Virus record (IMG/VR): IMGVR_UViG_3300009159_006001
Coordinates: 1-37,002 of that record
Source: a virus
Reading direction: 5' to 3' (one strand)
DNA: 37,002 nt
In this document: in pieces, positions 29,261 to 37,001 of the stretch
Layout: every line of letters begins with the position of its first letter
Position numbering within the stretch: position 1 is the first letter of the stretch
Made by a program: the position numbers and the translations under genes
Notes under the pieces: model-generated
Database searches by the model: none
What the model saw: only the letters and a program-made list of their open reading frames with translations
Told to the model about the DNA's origin: nothing

Positions 29261-29455
29261 ATGACTGGCCACCACGCTTTTGTTCGCGATATGTCGATAG
29301 GCGTTGGTGGGCCAGTTCTTGGCCTACTCGGGAACGCGATATTTTCAGAACCAAATCTAAAAGGAGCATCGCTTGCGCTTGGTGCGCTTGCCGCCCTTTT
29401 GACCTGTGTTGTAAAATCAATCGAACTGTACAGAAAAATTAAAAACGACAAATGA
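29261..29455 (+). CDS. Small membrane protein, possible holin partner, 64 aa
   Basis: The protein has one or two hydrophobic segments (GVGGPVLGLLGNAIF and ASLALGALAALLTCVV) and a basic cytoplasmic-type end (LYRKIKNDK). It overlaps the holin-like gene by 4 bases (ATGA). Such pairs are usual in lysis cassettes, so it may be a holin, antiholin or regulator. The topology is not certain. Confidence 0.5.
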   Translation: MTGHHAFVRDMSIGVGGPVLGLLGNAIFSEPNLKGASLALGALAALLTCVVKSIELYRKIKNDK

Positions 29456-29637
29456 ACGCTTATTTTGCCTCTCTACTTCGCCACGTATTGACCGCCGCCG
29501 GTGGATTCTTGATTGCCAAGGGTTTTGTTTCGTCTGGTCAGGCCGATGAACTTGTAGGTGCCGCTGTCACCGCCTCTGGTGTCGCCTGGTCCATCTATAA
29601 CAACAAGAAAAACGCTGATGCAGCAGGTCAGAAATGA
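29452..29637 (+). CDS. Holin-like protein (Pam3-gp28 type)
   Basis: The 61-residue protein reads MNAYFASLLRHVLTAAGGFL, then FVSSGQADELVGAAVTASGV and AWSIYNNKKNADAAGQK. The RHvLTaaGG...G..W.....K pattern and size match phage holins of the Pam3-gp28 type. These small membrane proteins build holes in the inner membrane at lysis time. It is coupled on both sides by ATGA overlaps. No endolysin gene is adjacent. Confidence 0.65.
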   Translation: MNAYFASLLRHVLTAAGGFLIAKGFVSSGQADELVGAAVTASGVAWSIYNNKKNADAAGQK

Positions 29638-29813
29638 GTTTTTTGGCTGACCTGATTGTAAAACTGGTCGCTTGGCTATTTTCTTTGTCAAAACAGGATG
29701 TATCTAGTGAAGACGCCAAGAAACAACCGGAGCTTAAGCGTGATCTGCTTGCTCGCATCGATGAGCATGAGCGCGGGGTGCGCGAGTCGAGTGATCTACG
29801 TCCCCCACGGTGA
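29634..29813 (+). CDS. Possible inner-membrane spanin component, 59 aa
   Basis: ATG 29634 overlaps the holin stop. The protein opens MSFLADLIVKLVAWLFSLSK, a membrane helix, followed by a charged helical region (KKQPELKRDLLARIDEHERG). The lipoprotein gene starts inside it in another frame, just as Rz1 lies within or over Rz. It is shorter than most i-spanins, so the call is from architecture. Confidence 0.5.
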   Translation: MSFLADLIVKLVAWLFSLSKQDVSSEDAKKQPELKRDLLARIDEHERGVRESSDLRPPR

Positions 29814-29940
29814 GCCTGTGCGCCTCGCTGAGAGCGTCAAAGCTAAGGTTTGGGTACTTGACGCAAGCGGCAAAACGATTCGCAGCAACAACCGCATCAT
29901 CATCAGTGAAGGATGGTATGCACTACCAAAGGATAAATGA
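29698..29940 (+). CDS. Lipoprotein, possible outer-membrane spanin component
   Basis: The N-terminus is MYLVKTPRNNRSLSVICLLA, a basic then hydrophobic signal, followed by SMSMSAGC, a lipobox-like S-A-G-C with Cys28. The mature 53 residues contain SRVIYVPHGEPVRLAESVKA, then strands ending SEGWYALPKDK. It overlaps the gene before it by 116 bases in a different frame. In two-component spanins the lipoprotein joins the inner-membrane partner to disrupt the outer membrane. The end (GEPVRL...VWVLD..G) also recalls small phage lipoproteins of unknown role. A host with an outer membrane is implied. Confidence 0.6.
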   Translation: MYLVKTPRNNRSLSVICLLASMSMSAGCASRVIYVPHGEPVRLAESVKAKVWVLDASGKTIRSNNRIIISEGWYALPKDK

Positions 29941-30107
29941 GCAATAACGCACCGTACAAAGGATCCGTTTCAGGAAGCGGACCTTACAAGCAGACAACCA
30001 CATCAGCCTCCGCAAAAACCCCAACCAAGCCAACCACTAAGCCTGTTCCGAGTGGAAGTGGGCCTTACGGAAGCGGGCCTTACGGAAGCGGTCCATACAA
30101 AAAGTAA
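29937..30107 (+). CDS. GSGPY-repeat microprotein, 56 aa
   Basis: ATG 29937 overlaps the lipoprotein stop (ATGA). The protein begins MSNNAPYKGSVSGSGPYKQT, passes through a Thr/Pro/Lys-rich centre and ends with three successive GSGPY units, the last followed by KK. It is low-complexity and likely disordered. The coupling and the preserved repeat support translation. Function unknown. Confidence 0.6.
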   Translation: MSNNAPYKGSVSGSGPYKQTTTSASAKTPTKPTTKPVPSGSGPYGSGPYGSGPYKK

Positions 30108-30123
30108 TCTATTCCAAGAAAAA

Positions 30124-30154
30124 CCCCCCGATTGTAATAAAAACAACCGGGGGG
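30124..30154. terminator. Bidirectional terminator between converging operons
   Basis: CCCCCCGATTGT pairs with ACAACCGGGGGG (one mismatch) around a 7-base loop. AAAAA lies before the stem (TTTTT on the minus strand), and TAATCGTTTT follows it. It separates the lysis operon (plus) from the scaffold gene (minus). Confidence 0.85.
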
Positions 30155-30170
30155 TAATCGTTTTAGAGTT

Positions 30171-31340
30171 TTAGCGACCAAGCGATTTCATAACGCTTGC
30201 CACAAAATCTTCGCTCTTGGAAGCATCTCCGCTGCTCGATTTGCTTGAACCCCCGGTCGCCTTGGAACTGACTCCAGGCTGACTGCCGCGATACTTAGCC
30301 AGTTCGGCTTGTAGGCGCTTGTTGACCTCCACCTGAGAATACAGCAGTTCACGGTACTTGGGAGCGGCTGCGGCCCATAGGGCGGCTTTGGCGAGGTCTT
30401 CTTCACTGTTCTCGCCGTTGAAGATCTGTCGGGCGAGATTGAGTCGGCCATTCAACTCGGTGTTCCACTCCTCATCGTTGTCGCGAGGCTCGAAGATCTC
30501 AAGAGCGCGAGCATTCTCGCTCACCTTGGTCCAGGTCTTGGTGGCCGACTCCAAAGCGGACGCGGTATTTGCATCGCTATCCTGCCTATACTTCGAGATG
30601 ACCGCATCGTAATCGGCTTTTGCCTCGGACATCTCAGCAGACTTTTCTCCGTTGATCTCGTCGTATTTGACGATCAATGCTCCGAGTTTCGCCTTCTTGG
30701 AAGGAGAAAGCCCTTCAACAATATCGTCGATCTGAGAGTTCCGATAATCATTCTCGGGAGACTTGAGCAATCCGATCAGGCGATCCCCTTCGGTTCCGAC
30801 AAGCCCCTTCAACGAATCAAAAACGCCGGTGATCTTCGACTCGTACTTCTTGACGAAATCAGGATGCCGCTCGATGTCGAGCAATCGGACACGTTCGGAA
30901 AGCGCATCACGCTCTGATTGAAGCGTCTTGAATTTGGATTCAACCTCCGTGTCGGAAACCTTTCCAGCCTTGAGGTCATCAAGCTGTTTGGATAGCTGCG
31001 CCTTCTCCTCCTTGATCTTGCGGAAAGCGTCTGCCGCTTTCGTGGACTTGATGGATTCCGGGATGTCAGAATCAATTTCGACGGCCTTCTCCTTGGGCTT
31101 GAACATCTGATCGATGTCCATCTCCGCGCGACTCAGTTTTTCCTGAGAGTTTGATTTTTTGCTATCGACGGATGGGGGTGATTGCTTTTTTGACTTGGGT
31201 TCTTCAACGACCTTAGAAGCGACGCCATCAACAACCGCGATGTCGTCAAGACCAGCAGTTTTAAATGCGTCGATGAATGAGCTTCCAAAATCAGGAGGCT
31301 GTGCAGAGTGGACAACGGGCGAGTTCAGTGGTTCTTCCAT
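30171..31340 (-). CDS. Capsid scaffolding protein
   Basis: This 389-residue acidic, Lys/Glu/Asp/Ser-rich protein is nearly all helical. Long coiled-coil segments occur (FRKIKEEKAQLSKQLDDL, SKFKTLQSERDALSERV), and the tail is Ser/Gly/Lys-rich with the final ASKSEDFVASVMKSLGR helix. That layout fits a phage scaffold, whose C-terminal helix binds the capsid protein during prohead assembly and is later removed. It is the last gene of the operon that starts at the portal. The capsid gene itself is on the opposite strand, about 3.7 kb away from the scaffold stop. No protease is seen beside it. Confidence 0.65.
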   Translation of the reverse strand: MEEPLNSPVVHSAQPPDFGSSFIDAFKTAGLDDIAVVDGVASKVVEEPKSKKQSPPSVDSKKSNSQEKLSRAEMDIDQMFKPKEKAVEIDSDIPESIKSTKAADAFRKIKEEKAQLSKQLDDLKAGKVSDTEVESKFKTLQSERDALSERVRLLDIERHPDFVKKYESKITGVFDSLKGLVGTEGDRLIGLLKSPENDYRNSQIDDIVEGLSPSKKAKLGALIVKYDEINGEKSAEMSEAKADYDAVISKYRQDSDANTASALESATKTWTKVSENARALEIFEPRDNDEEWNTELNGRLNLARQIFNGENSEEDLAKAALWAAAAPKYRELLYSQVEVNKRLQAELAKYRGSQPGVSSKATGGSSKSSSGDASKSEDFVASVMKSLGR

Positions 31341-31349
31341 AAAGTTTTG

Positions 31350-31673
31350 TTAGTTTTTATCGTCAAAGGTCGCTTCAAGTTCTTTAGTGACATCAACTAC
31401 TGACAATTTTCGCAAATTTTCAAGACAATGTGCATAACCAGCGGTGATTCCAGCAGCAAAAACAATGTCTGACTCCTTGCTACCGTGAGATGGCATTGCA
31501 ATGGGCATGGACTCTGCAACGATGCGTAGAGCCATCCTGAGCACAGGATTCCGCATGATGAGCGCGAGTTCTGCCTGTTGTCCGTTGGTTATCCAGTCCG
31601 CGATATTTACGTCAGGCAGTTCCAGCAAGTTCTTCGGGTTCTCTTTCGTTAAGCCGCGCATCCAGTTTATCAT
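31350..31673 (-). CDS. Unknown protein between island and scaffold, 107 aa
   Basis: The protein begins MINWMRGLTKENPKNLLELP and is helical, with VNIADWITNGQQAELALIMR and PVLRMALRIVAESMPIAM. It overlaps the GH130-like gene's end by 62 bases; a start at ATG 31661 is also possible. In many phages a small helical protein precedes the scaffold, but no family is recognised. Confidence 0.5.
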   Translation of the reverse strand: MINWMRGLTKENPKNLLELPDVNIADWITNGQQAELALIMRNPVLRMALRIVAESMPIAMPSHGSKESDIVFAAGITAGYAHCLENLRKLSVVDVTKELEATFDDKN

Positions 31674-32955
31674 ATTTTGTGATCGTGTTACGTTTCAGTT
31701 TGTGTCTCTGAGGAATCGGGTCGAGAACGTCATCTAGTTTGATTGGTTTCTCGGGGGTGACGGTATCTCGTTTGGGCCGGATGATCTTGGTGATCTCCAG
31801 CATGTCGGCCAGTGGTAGCTTGATGTATCCGCAGTCAACATCGTTGATTCCATACGAAACAACGAACTGATTCTTTGAACTATCGTAGAACGCGCCGCAT
31901 GGAAAGACAACCGCAGGAAGTCCAGGCCACCAATCCTGTTGATTTGTTCCGGTAAGGATCGGAAGCGTGGTCATGCGAACGATGCGGAACGGAGCTTTGG
32001 CTTCAAAAGCGTATGCACCCATGTAATACCTACGCTTCTTGTTGATCCACGGGAGCGAGCTATGGAAGAAGGTCCAGTACAGGCCGTCCGCAAGGATCGG
32101 GTTGGAGCCGCCGCGCACTTCGCCGAACTTCCAAAGAGGATTGAACTCATCGGTCGAGTATTCCGTTTCCTTCTCTAACCGCCCATTGAGGCGCACAACG
32201 ACGTGTGGATTGGCAGAATATACCATGTGTGGCGTGTTATCGTGGACGAATAAAAGCCAGTTCTTTTCGTGTCCATCGTTCACCATCGCCTGGGACAAGT
32301 TGTTTCCATATACAGTATCGAACCGGCCCACGTTCAGGAACTGTTTGTCGAGCAGGAACATCGCCTGATGCGCGTATGACTTGAGCGGAATAAATGTGGC
32401 GCAGTTTATCCCGTACTTGTCTCCAAATTTGACCACGCGAGGGTCTTCAAACTGTTCGTTTGGATGTTGAGATGTCAGTTGGATCAACGCTTTCTTGGTC
32501 GCTCGAAGGTCTTTGCTGAGTTCAAAGACAACGATGTCGTTCTTCTCGACATACGTATCCTCATCCTTCTCGCGTTTGTTGCGGCATCGACGAGCAAACA
32601 AAAGAATCTTGCCGTCCGATTCTTGAAAGATGGCAGGATTGAAGTAGTACGTTCCGACTTCCTCCGGTAGAACAATCTTGCCGACCTCCCAATCCACTTG
32701 TTCAGCCAGCTTTGGAACGTCATTTTTTGCGTAGCTCATAAGAAATTCAGCAGCAAATTTGATTTCATCATAAAGAGACAGCCAATGGTCGCGCTCTTCG
32801 CGAACCTCTGTCAGGTGCTCTTCATTTTCAACCGCTCTCAATTCAAGTGTCTTGCGTAGATCTTCAATCTCCATCAACAAGTCAGCTTGACCATCTCCAC
32901 CATTTGCAAATCGTTTTAGAGCCTTTATGGAAAGGCTTCTGATGATGTCTTTCAT
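31612..32955 (-). CDS. GH130-like beta-propeller protein with N-terminal coiled coil
   Basis: Starting at ATG 32955 the protein has 447 residues. Residues about 10-80 form a coiled-coil or linker part (LLMEIEDLRKTLELRAVENE). From 100 a five-bladed propeller is suggested: YYFNPAIFQESDGKILLFAR, the family-type EDPR at 170-173 (NEQFEDPRVVKFGDKYGINC), LLFVHDNTPHMVYS, GEVRGGSNPILADGLYWTFFH and WWPGLPAVVFPCGAF. In GH130 the EDPR Asp acts in phosphorolysis or hydrolysis of beta-mannosides. Activity here is not proven, since phosphate-binding residues could not be checked. It is last in the glycan island, 13 bases after the GT25 stop. Confidence 0.6.
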   Translation of the reverse strand: MKDIIRSLSIKALKRFANGGDGQADLLMEIEDLRKTLELRAVENEEHLTEVREERDHWLSLYDEIKFAAEFLMSYAKNDVPKLAEQVDWEVGKIVLPEEVGTYYFNPAIFQESDGKILLFARRCRNKREKDEDTYVEKNDIVVFELSKDLRATKKALIQLTSQHPNEQFEDPRVVKFGDKYGINCATFIPLKSYAHQAMFLLDKQFLNVGRFDTVYGNNLSQAMVNDGHEKNWLLFVHDNTPHMVYSANPHVVVRLNGRLEKETEYSTDEFNPLWKFGEVRGGSNPILADGLYWTFFHSSLPWINKKRRYYMGAYAFEAKAPFRIVRMTTLPILTGTNQQDWWPGLPAVVFPCGAFYDSSKNQFVVSYGINDVDCGYIKLPLADMLEITKIIRPKRDTVTPEKPIKLDDVLDPIPQRHKLKRNTITKYDKLDARLNEREPEELAGTA

Positions 32956-32968
32956 TTTAATGCTCAAA

Positions 32969-33568
32969 TCAATCTGGAATCTCTGTGTCAAACTGGTCTG
33001 CAACCCTTGGGATAATTGAATAGGAATTCAGAAGATGCCTTGATTTGAAGAAAATCAGCAAATCAATTGGCGCGGAAATTTCAACCACCGTTTCGAGCAA
33101 CGTCTTCAACGCTTTTCGTCGCACCATGTACGCATGCGTGCAGAGCGGATGGCATCGATACAAAGCATTGCCAACCTTTTCACCGACACGGCCCTGGGTG
33201 CAGCATGACCCGACAAAAATCATGTCCCAATCTTTTGGAACTTCTTCCAGAGCGAGGTTGATGGATTCTTTCCATCCATCCCGAAGCATCACGTCATCTT
33301 CAAATATAAGCCAATGATCATTCTCATCTGACAGTTCAAGCGCGCTCCACAGCATGATGTGCGACATCGTGCAGCCGATATGCTTTGGTCCGATATGTTC
33401 TGATCCGCTTGGGTCGTCACCTGTATACGGGATGGTTGCTTTAAGACCGGACTTTGCTCCGTTGAACCCATAGAAAAACTTGAACTCTTGGACACCATAT
33501 CCCTTGAGCCTTTCCGTGACGGGTCCAATCCTCTCCGACCCCCGCTGCGTTATGACAATCGGTATCAT
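32969..33568 (-). CDS. Glycosyltransferase family 25-like
   Basis: The ATG 33568 overlaps the preceding stop (ATGA) and gives 199 residues starting MIPIVITQRGSERIGPVTER, the usual strand-loop of GT25/LPS glycosyltransferases. HIGCTMSHIMLWSALELS (63-80) and DHWLIFEDDVMLRDGW (84-99, EDD 90-92) are the diagnostic blocks. The family adds sugar residues to lipopolysaccharide or proteins, usually galactose from UDP-Gal. It probably decorates host-surface or virion glycans here. The size is short for the family (about 230-260) but the catalytic half is complete. Confidence 0.75.
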   Translation of the reverse strand: MIPIVITQRGSERIGPVTERLKGYGVQEFKFFYGFNGAKSGLKATIPYTGDDPSGSEHIGPKHIGCTMSHIMLWSALELSDENDHWLIFEDDVMLRDGWKESINLALEEVPKDWDMIFVGSCCTQGRVGEKVGNALYRCHPLCTHAYMVRRKALKTLLETVVEISAPIDLLIFFKSRHLLNSYSIIPRVADQFDTEIPD

Positions 33569-34185
33569 TTCTTTGTTTTTTGATAGATTGAGAACACGCT
33601 TTCTTTCAGGTCGAACCGCTGGATCAACGTACAGTATTTCTCCGCCAACCGGATGGCGGTCTGCGTGGAATCCCAATTCACATCATCCATGATCAGATAA
33701 CCGCCGACCTTGAGCTTTGGAAGCCAGTTGACGACGTCGCTGGTGGACGGCCATTCAGCATGGTTGGCATCGATGTGGACCATATCCATATCCGGGAGCG
33801 ACCTCGAAGCATCCCAGGACGACATGCGGCAGAACTGCATCTGACGAACAACCTGAGCACGGACACAGTGGCCCACAAAAGCCTCGTAGTGGCCGTCCAG
33901 GTCTAGCTTCGACCACCATTCTTGGTTGGGATTCGTCTCATCATCGATGCAATCCTCCTTCTTCCAAGAGTCGATTGCATAAACGGTTCCGCTACCGTTT
34001 AGCTTGCAGGCATAAGCCAGAGCGAGCGTTGACTTGCCCTCGAACACACCGACCTCCGCGATATGTTGAGGCTTGTGGTCGAGAACAAGGCTTCCAATCT
34101 GGAACCCCTTTTCAGGGTCGCACCATCCACCCATCTTTGGATAATGGATTGATACAAAGTCTTTCAGCGATTCATGCGGAGTCAT
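33565..34185 (-). CDS. Class I SAM methyltransferase (Methyltransf_24-like)
   Basis: The 206-residue protein has HIAEVGVFEGKSTLALAYAC (41-60), the SAM-binding glycine-rich start of this family. It continues with GTVYAIDSWKKEDC, then a late acidic strand MDMVHIDANHAEW and GGYLIMDDVNWD. Family members methylate sugars or sugar-linked groups. The gene is overlapped by its neighbours at both ends (ATGA at 34185 and 33568), so it is translated as part of the glycan island. Substrate unknown; an O-methyl sugar cap is a reasonable guess. Confidence 0.75.
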   Translation of the reverse strand: MTPHESLKDFVSIHYPKMGGWCDPEKGFQIGSLVLDHKPQHIAEVGVFEGKSTLALAYACKLNGSGTVYAIDSWKKEDCIDDETNPNQEWWSKLDLDGHYEAFVGHCVRAQVVRQMQFCRMSSWDASRSLPDMDMVHIDANHAEWPSTSDVVNWLPKLKVGGYLIMDDVNWDSTQTAIRLAEKYCTLIQRFDLKESVFSIYQKTKK

Positions 34186-34748
34186 AATGGATAGATATAT
34201 GTTACTGATTTTCTAAACGCAGGCTCATTGAACACGCTGATCATTGTTGATCTCGGCCAACAAATAGGATCAGAGGCGATGCTCAACGGCCTATAACCAC
34301 CATCTTGGATGTCGTTTGTGTTTCCTGGATACTCGTTGATGACAAGCGCGGATTTATGCCGGGAAGAAATCGTGTCCAGAATCTTTCTGCACCTCGAAAA
34401 CTCAAGATGTTGCAACACGTCTTTGATATGGACCAAATCAAAAGATTCTCGGATGTCGCCGATGTCCCCAACGCTGATATCGGTTCCAATCGGGGCGCGA
34501 GTCTTAGCAATATCAACGGCGACTTGACTGACATCAATTCCTTTGTATCGGATACCAGACAGATCAACCATAGACATCAACTGCCAATCTCCGCATCCAA
34601 CGTCCAATATAGACTTGATTGAGTTCTCGCGGATAAACGAGTTCAGGAACTCGACGTACTTGGCTGTGTTTTGTGCATGAGATCCGGGTCCAGAGCCTCC
34701 GTTCCACTCATCGTTCTGATAGATACGGTCAAAGGTATTTTGAAGCAT
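34182..34748 (-). CDS. Class I SAM methyltransferase (Methyltransf_11/25-like)
   Basis: The 188-residue protein contains SIKSILDVGCGDWQLMSMV (43-61), the classical motif I, then YKGIDVSQVAVDIAKTRAPI and SFDLVHIKDVLQHLEF, typical of small-molecule methyltransferases. The N-terminus (FDRIYQNDEWNGGSGPGS) resembles capsule-associated methyltransferases. It follows the GT32-like gene with a 20-base overlap and its stop overlaps the next start. It likely acts on a sugar or lipid intermediate of the same pathway. Confidence 0.75.
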   Translation of the reverse strand: MLQNTFDRIYQNDEWNGGSGPGSHAQNTAKYVEFLNSFIRENSIKSILDVGCGDWQLMSMVDLSGIRYKGIDVSQVAVDIAKTRAPIGTDISVGDIGDIRESFDLVHIKDVLQHLEFSRCRKILDTISSRHKSALVINEYPGNTNDIQDGGYRPLSIASDPICWPRSTMISVFNEPAFRKSVTYIYPL

Positions 34749-35460
34749 ACTCGCAGTAAGTGTTTTCGCGTTTCAAAATCTTCTCTTCTGTCAACGAGCG
34801 CATCGTCTGGTCGTGATAGGTCCGCCACAAGTGGGCGATTGAACATCCAGAAAGAGAATGGATTCCATGCCAATACTTATTTGATTCACAGTGGATGAAC
34901 CCCAACATCTCGAAGTCAACGACCTTGGCTAGTCCGGGATTTTCTTGATGCAACTTCATCGGGTACTGGACCGAGATCTCGTTCCACCCGCTCCCGTCGA
35001 ACTCCTGCCATTTCTGGAGCCACTTCCATTGGAACCGGCTGTGCATCTTGGAGAACATGACCGCGTTGCACAGGCCGATGGTCGGGTCCGAACCGCAGAA
35101 CTCGCGACCGATGACCGTGTCGTGATCAAGCCAATCTTTTGGAAACGGAGCGACTGTGATGGTGTCGGTGTCAGTATAGACTCCGCCCATCGTGTACAGG
35201 ACGGTGTGGCGGATCAGGTCGGCTCGATGCTGATGCTTTGGGATGTTGTTGCCGTTCCACTGTATCGGGTTGTCGATCAGCATCACGCGGACCGGAACCT
35301 TGGCCTTGAGCTTTTCCCATTGTTCGCCGGTTGGTTCCTTGGGCGTCCAAAGAAAAACGCTCCAGTCCGGGTTGTTGACCCAAGCTGAAGCGATTGCAAT
35401 CCGTTCGCAGATGTGGAATCCGTCGTCGTGAAGGCCGTGTACGAAATGTATGTTTTTCAT
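34729..35460 (-). CDS. Glycosyltransferase with DXD motif (GT32-like)
   Basis: I start at ATG 35460, three bases past the portal stop at 35463; a GTG at 35466 that overlaps that stop (GTGA) is the alternative. The 243-residue protein begins MKNIHFVHGLHDDGFHICER and contains the key block HRADLIRHTVLYTMGGVYTD followed by TDT (the DTD at 97-99), the DXD sugar-binding site of GT32/Gly_transf_sug enzymes. These transfer a nucleotide-activated sugar with Mn2+. It is the first gene of the island, right after the portal. The donor and acceptor cannot be read from sequence. Confidence 0.75.
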   Translation of the reverse strand: MKNIHFVHGLHDDGFHICERIAIASAWVNNPDWSVFLWTPKEPTGEQWEKLKAKVPVRVMLIDNPIQWNGNNIPKHQHRADLIRHTVLYTMGGVYTDTDTITVAPFPKDWLDHDTVIGREFCGSDPTIGLCNAVMFSKMHSRFQWKWLQKWQEFDGSGWNEISVQYPMKLHQENPGLAKVVDFEMLGFIHCESNKYWHGIHSLSGCSIAHLWRTYHDQTMRSLTEEKILKRENTYCEYASKYL

Positions 35461-35462
35461 TA

Positions 35463-37001
35463 TCACCGCGCCAAGTCAGACTCGGCAGTTGCGTTCGCTC
35501 GCTGGATGTCCGCAGTCGTCTTCGCATTCCTGCGGGACAAATCTGCGTTCGTCTTTGCGTTCTGTCGTTGGATGTTGGCCATCGTCTCCGCATTCTGGCG
35601 AGCAATTTTTGCTTGGATATCGGCGTTCATCACAGCGGTGCGAGGGTCAGTACCCTGCTGGATGGCCTGCGCCTGCTGCATCTGCGCTTGACCCTGTTGT
35701 TGCTGCTGGAGCATCTGACCAAGCTGCTCGATTGTCTTTCCAAGCTCCTGAAGGTGCTGCGCGTATCCATCAACCTGTTGCCGGCGAGCGGGGTCAGTGG
35801 AAAGACGCTGCAAATGGTCTTGGACGTGTTGCCCGATACCCTGCATGAACAACATGATTTCCTGTGGATTGCCACCACTTTGGAGCGATGAAGCAGCTTG
35901 GTTTGCCGCAGCCATGTGCGTGTCGATGTGGATCACGTGGTCCTGCGTGTCGGTGACAATCGGCATATTGCTCTGGTGGATGGACGCATGTTCGAGAACG
36001 GCAAGAGCGGCTTGGTCCTGGATGCGCGACGATTGAATTTGAGTTGGCAGATACCTATCCACCATCTGCTGACCAACCTGCGCCGCGATGTAGTCCTTGA
36101 GCAGATTGATCTTGCCGCCTTCGGGAAGCGCACCAGAAAGACTGAGCAATGAACCAAGCAATTGCTGCTTCGCAAACTGAGAACCTTGGCCAACCGTCCG
36201 GGTAGCCTCAACGAAATCGATATCCATCATGGCTTGGACAGGAACTCCGCGCTCTTTGCATCGACGCTGGAACTCGATGGCGTCCTTATCGGACTTCGTG
36301 ATCGGGTTCAGGTTGGGATTTGAAGCGCGGTTGTATCGCTCCTCAAAGAACGAATCGAGTTGGTTGTAGTACCGGCTCAACTGGGTCTTACCAATCGCAG
36401 ACTGCTGCGACACCATCACGTTCACCTCGAACGCCGTCTTTGGGTTTCCTTGGGGCTTGGAGAGCGATTGCCTATACTGCGACAAGTTCCCTTGGAGCAC
36501 GTTCTCAAGTTCCGCATTGACCGCCATAGGCGCATCTAGGACGCCGGCGATGTTCTGCTGGATGACTTCGTAATCAGGCGGGAGAATCGCGTACGGACCC
36601 TGCTGCACCACGCTCGTCTTGCTAAGGGCGTTGGCATTGAGCGGTCGGAACAGAATCTGGGTGCGAGCGAATGCGGCATCAACCATCGCGCAACGGAGTC
36701 GGTTCTTCAACTCCATCGCCTGCAACATCTTGATTCCAAGTCCCTTGACGCCGTGATGCTCGCCGTCTCCACGGTCGTAGTACATCGGATGGATGACCTG
36801 CTCCCATCGACTGAATCGACGCAGCTTCCGGTACATGAACCCCTGGCTGTCCCGCTCATCGATGATGACGTGACTGATCTTGCCATCGAATTCTTTGTAG
36901 AAAACGTGGCACATCAACACCACCTCAGACCGCGCAGAAAACGTGATATCGTTTGAACGAAGCTGACGTTGGAAAAACTCCCAATCGTACTGCACACCAG
37001 A
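35463..37001 (-). CDS. Portal protein, 5' end cut by window
   Basis: The frame is open to the right edge, so the N-terminus is missing; about 512 residues remain. Features include WEQVIHPMYYDRGDGEHHGV, KMLQAMELKNRLRCAMVDAA, and long helices in the middle and end, in the style of podophage portals. The last 53 residues form four near-identical 11-residue helical repeats (pattern ..ADIQRQNAK), after a Gln-rich stretch (LQQQQQGQAQMQ). Such Gln-rich or repetitive C-termini occur in other portals and extend as a barrel or crown. It heads the portal-island-scaffold operon. Confidence 0.7.
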   Translation of the reverse strand, partial: SGVQYDWEFFQRQLRSNDITFSARSEVVLMCHVFYKEFDGKISHVIIDERDSQGFMYRKLRRFSRWEQVIHPMYYDRGDGEHHGVKGLGIKMLQAMELKNRLRCAMVDAAFARTQILFRPLNANALSKTSVVQQGPYAILPPDYEVIQQNIAGVLDAPMAVNAELENVLQGNLSQYRQSLSKPQGNPKTAFEVNVMVSQQSAIGKTQLSRYYNQLDSFFEERYNRASNPNLNPITKSDKDAIEFQRRCKERGVPVQAMMDIDFVEATRTVGQGSQFAKQQLLGSLLSLSGALPEGGKINLLKDYIAAQVGQQMVDRYLPTQIQSSRIQDQAALAVLEHASIHQSNMPIVTDTQDHVIHIDTHMAAANQAASSLQSGGNPQEIMLFMQGIGQHVQDHLQRLSTDPARRQQVDGYAQHLQELGKTIEQLGQMLQQQQQGQAQMQQAQAIQQGTDPRTAVMNADIQAKIARQNAETMANIQRQNAKTNADLSRRNAKTTADIQRANATAESDLAR

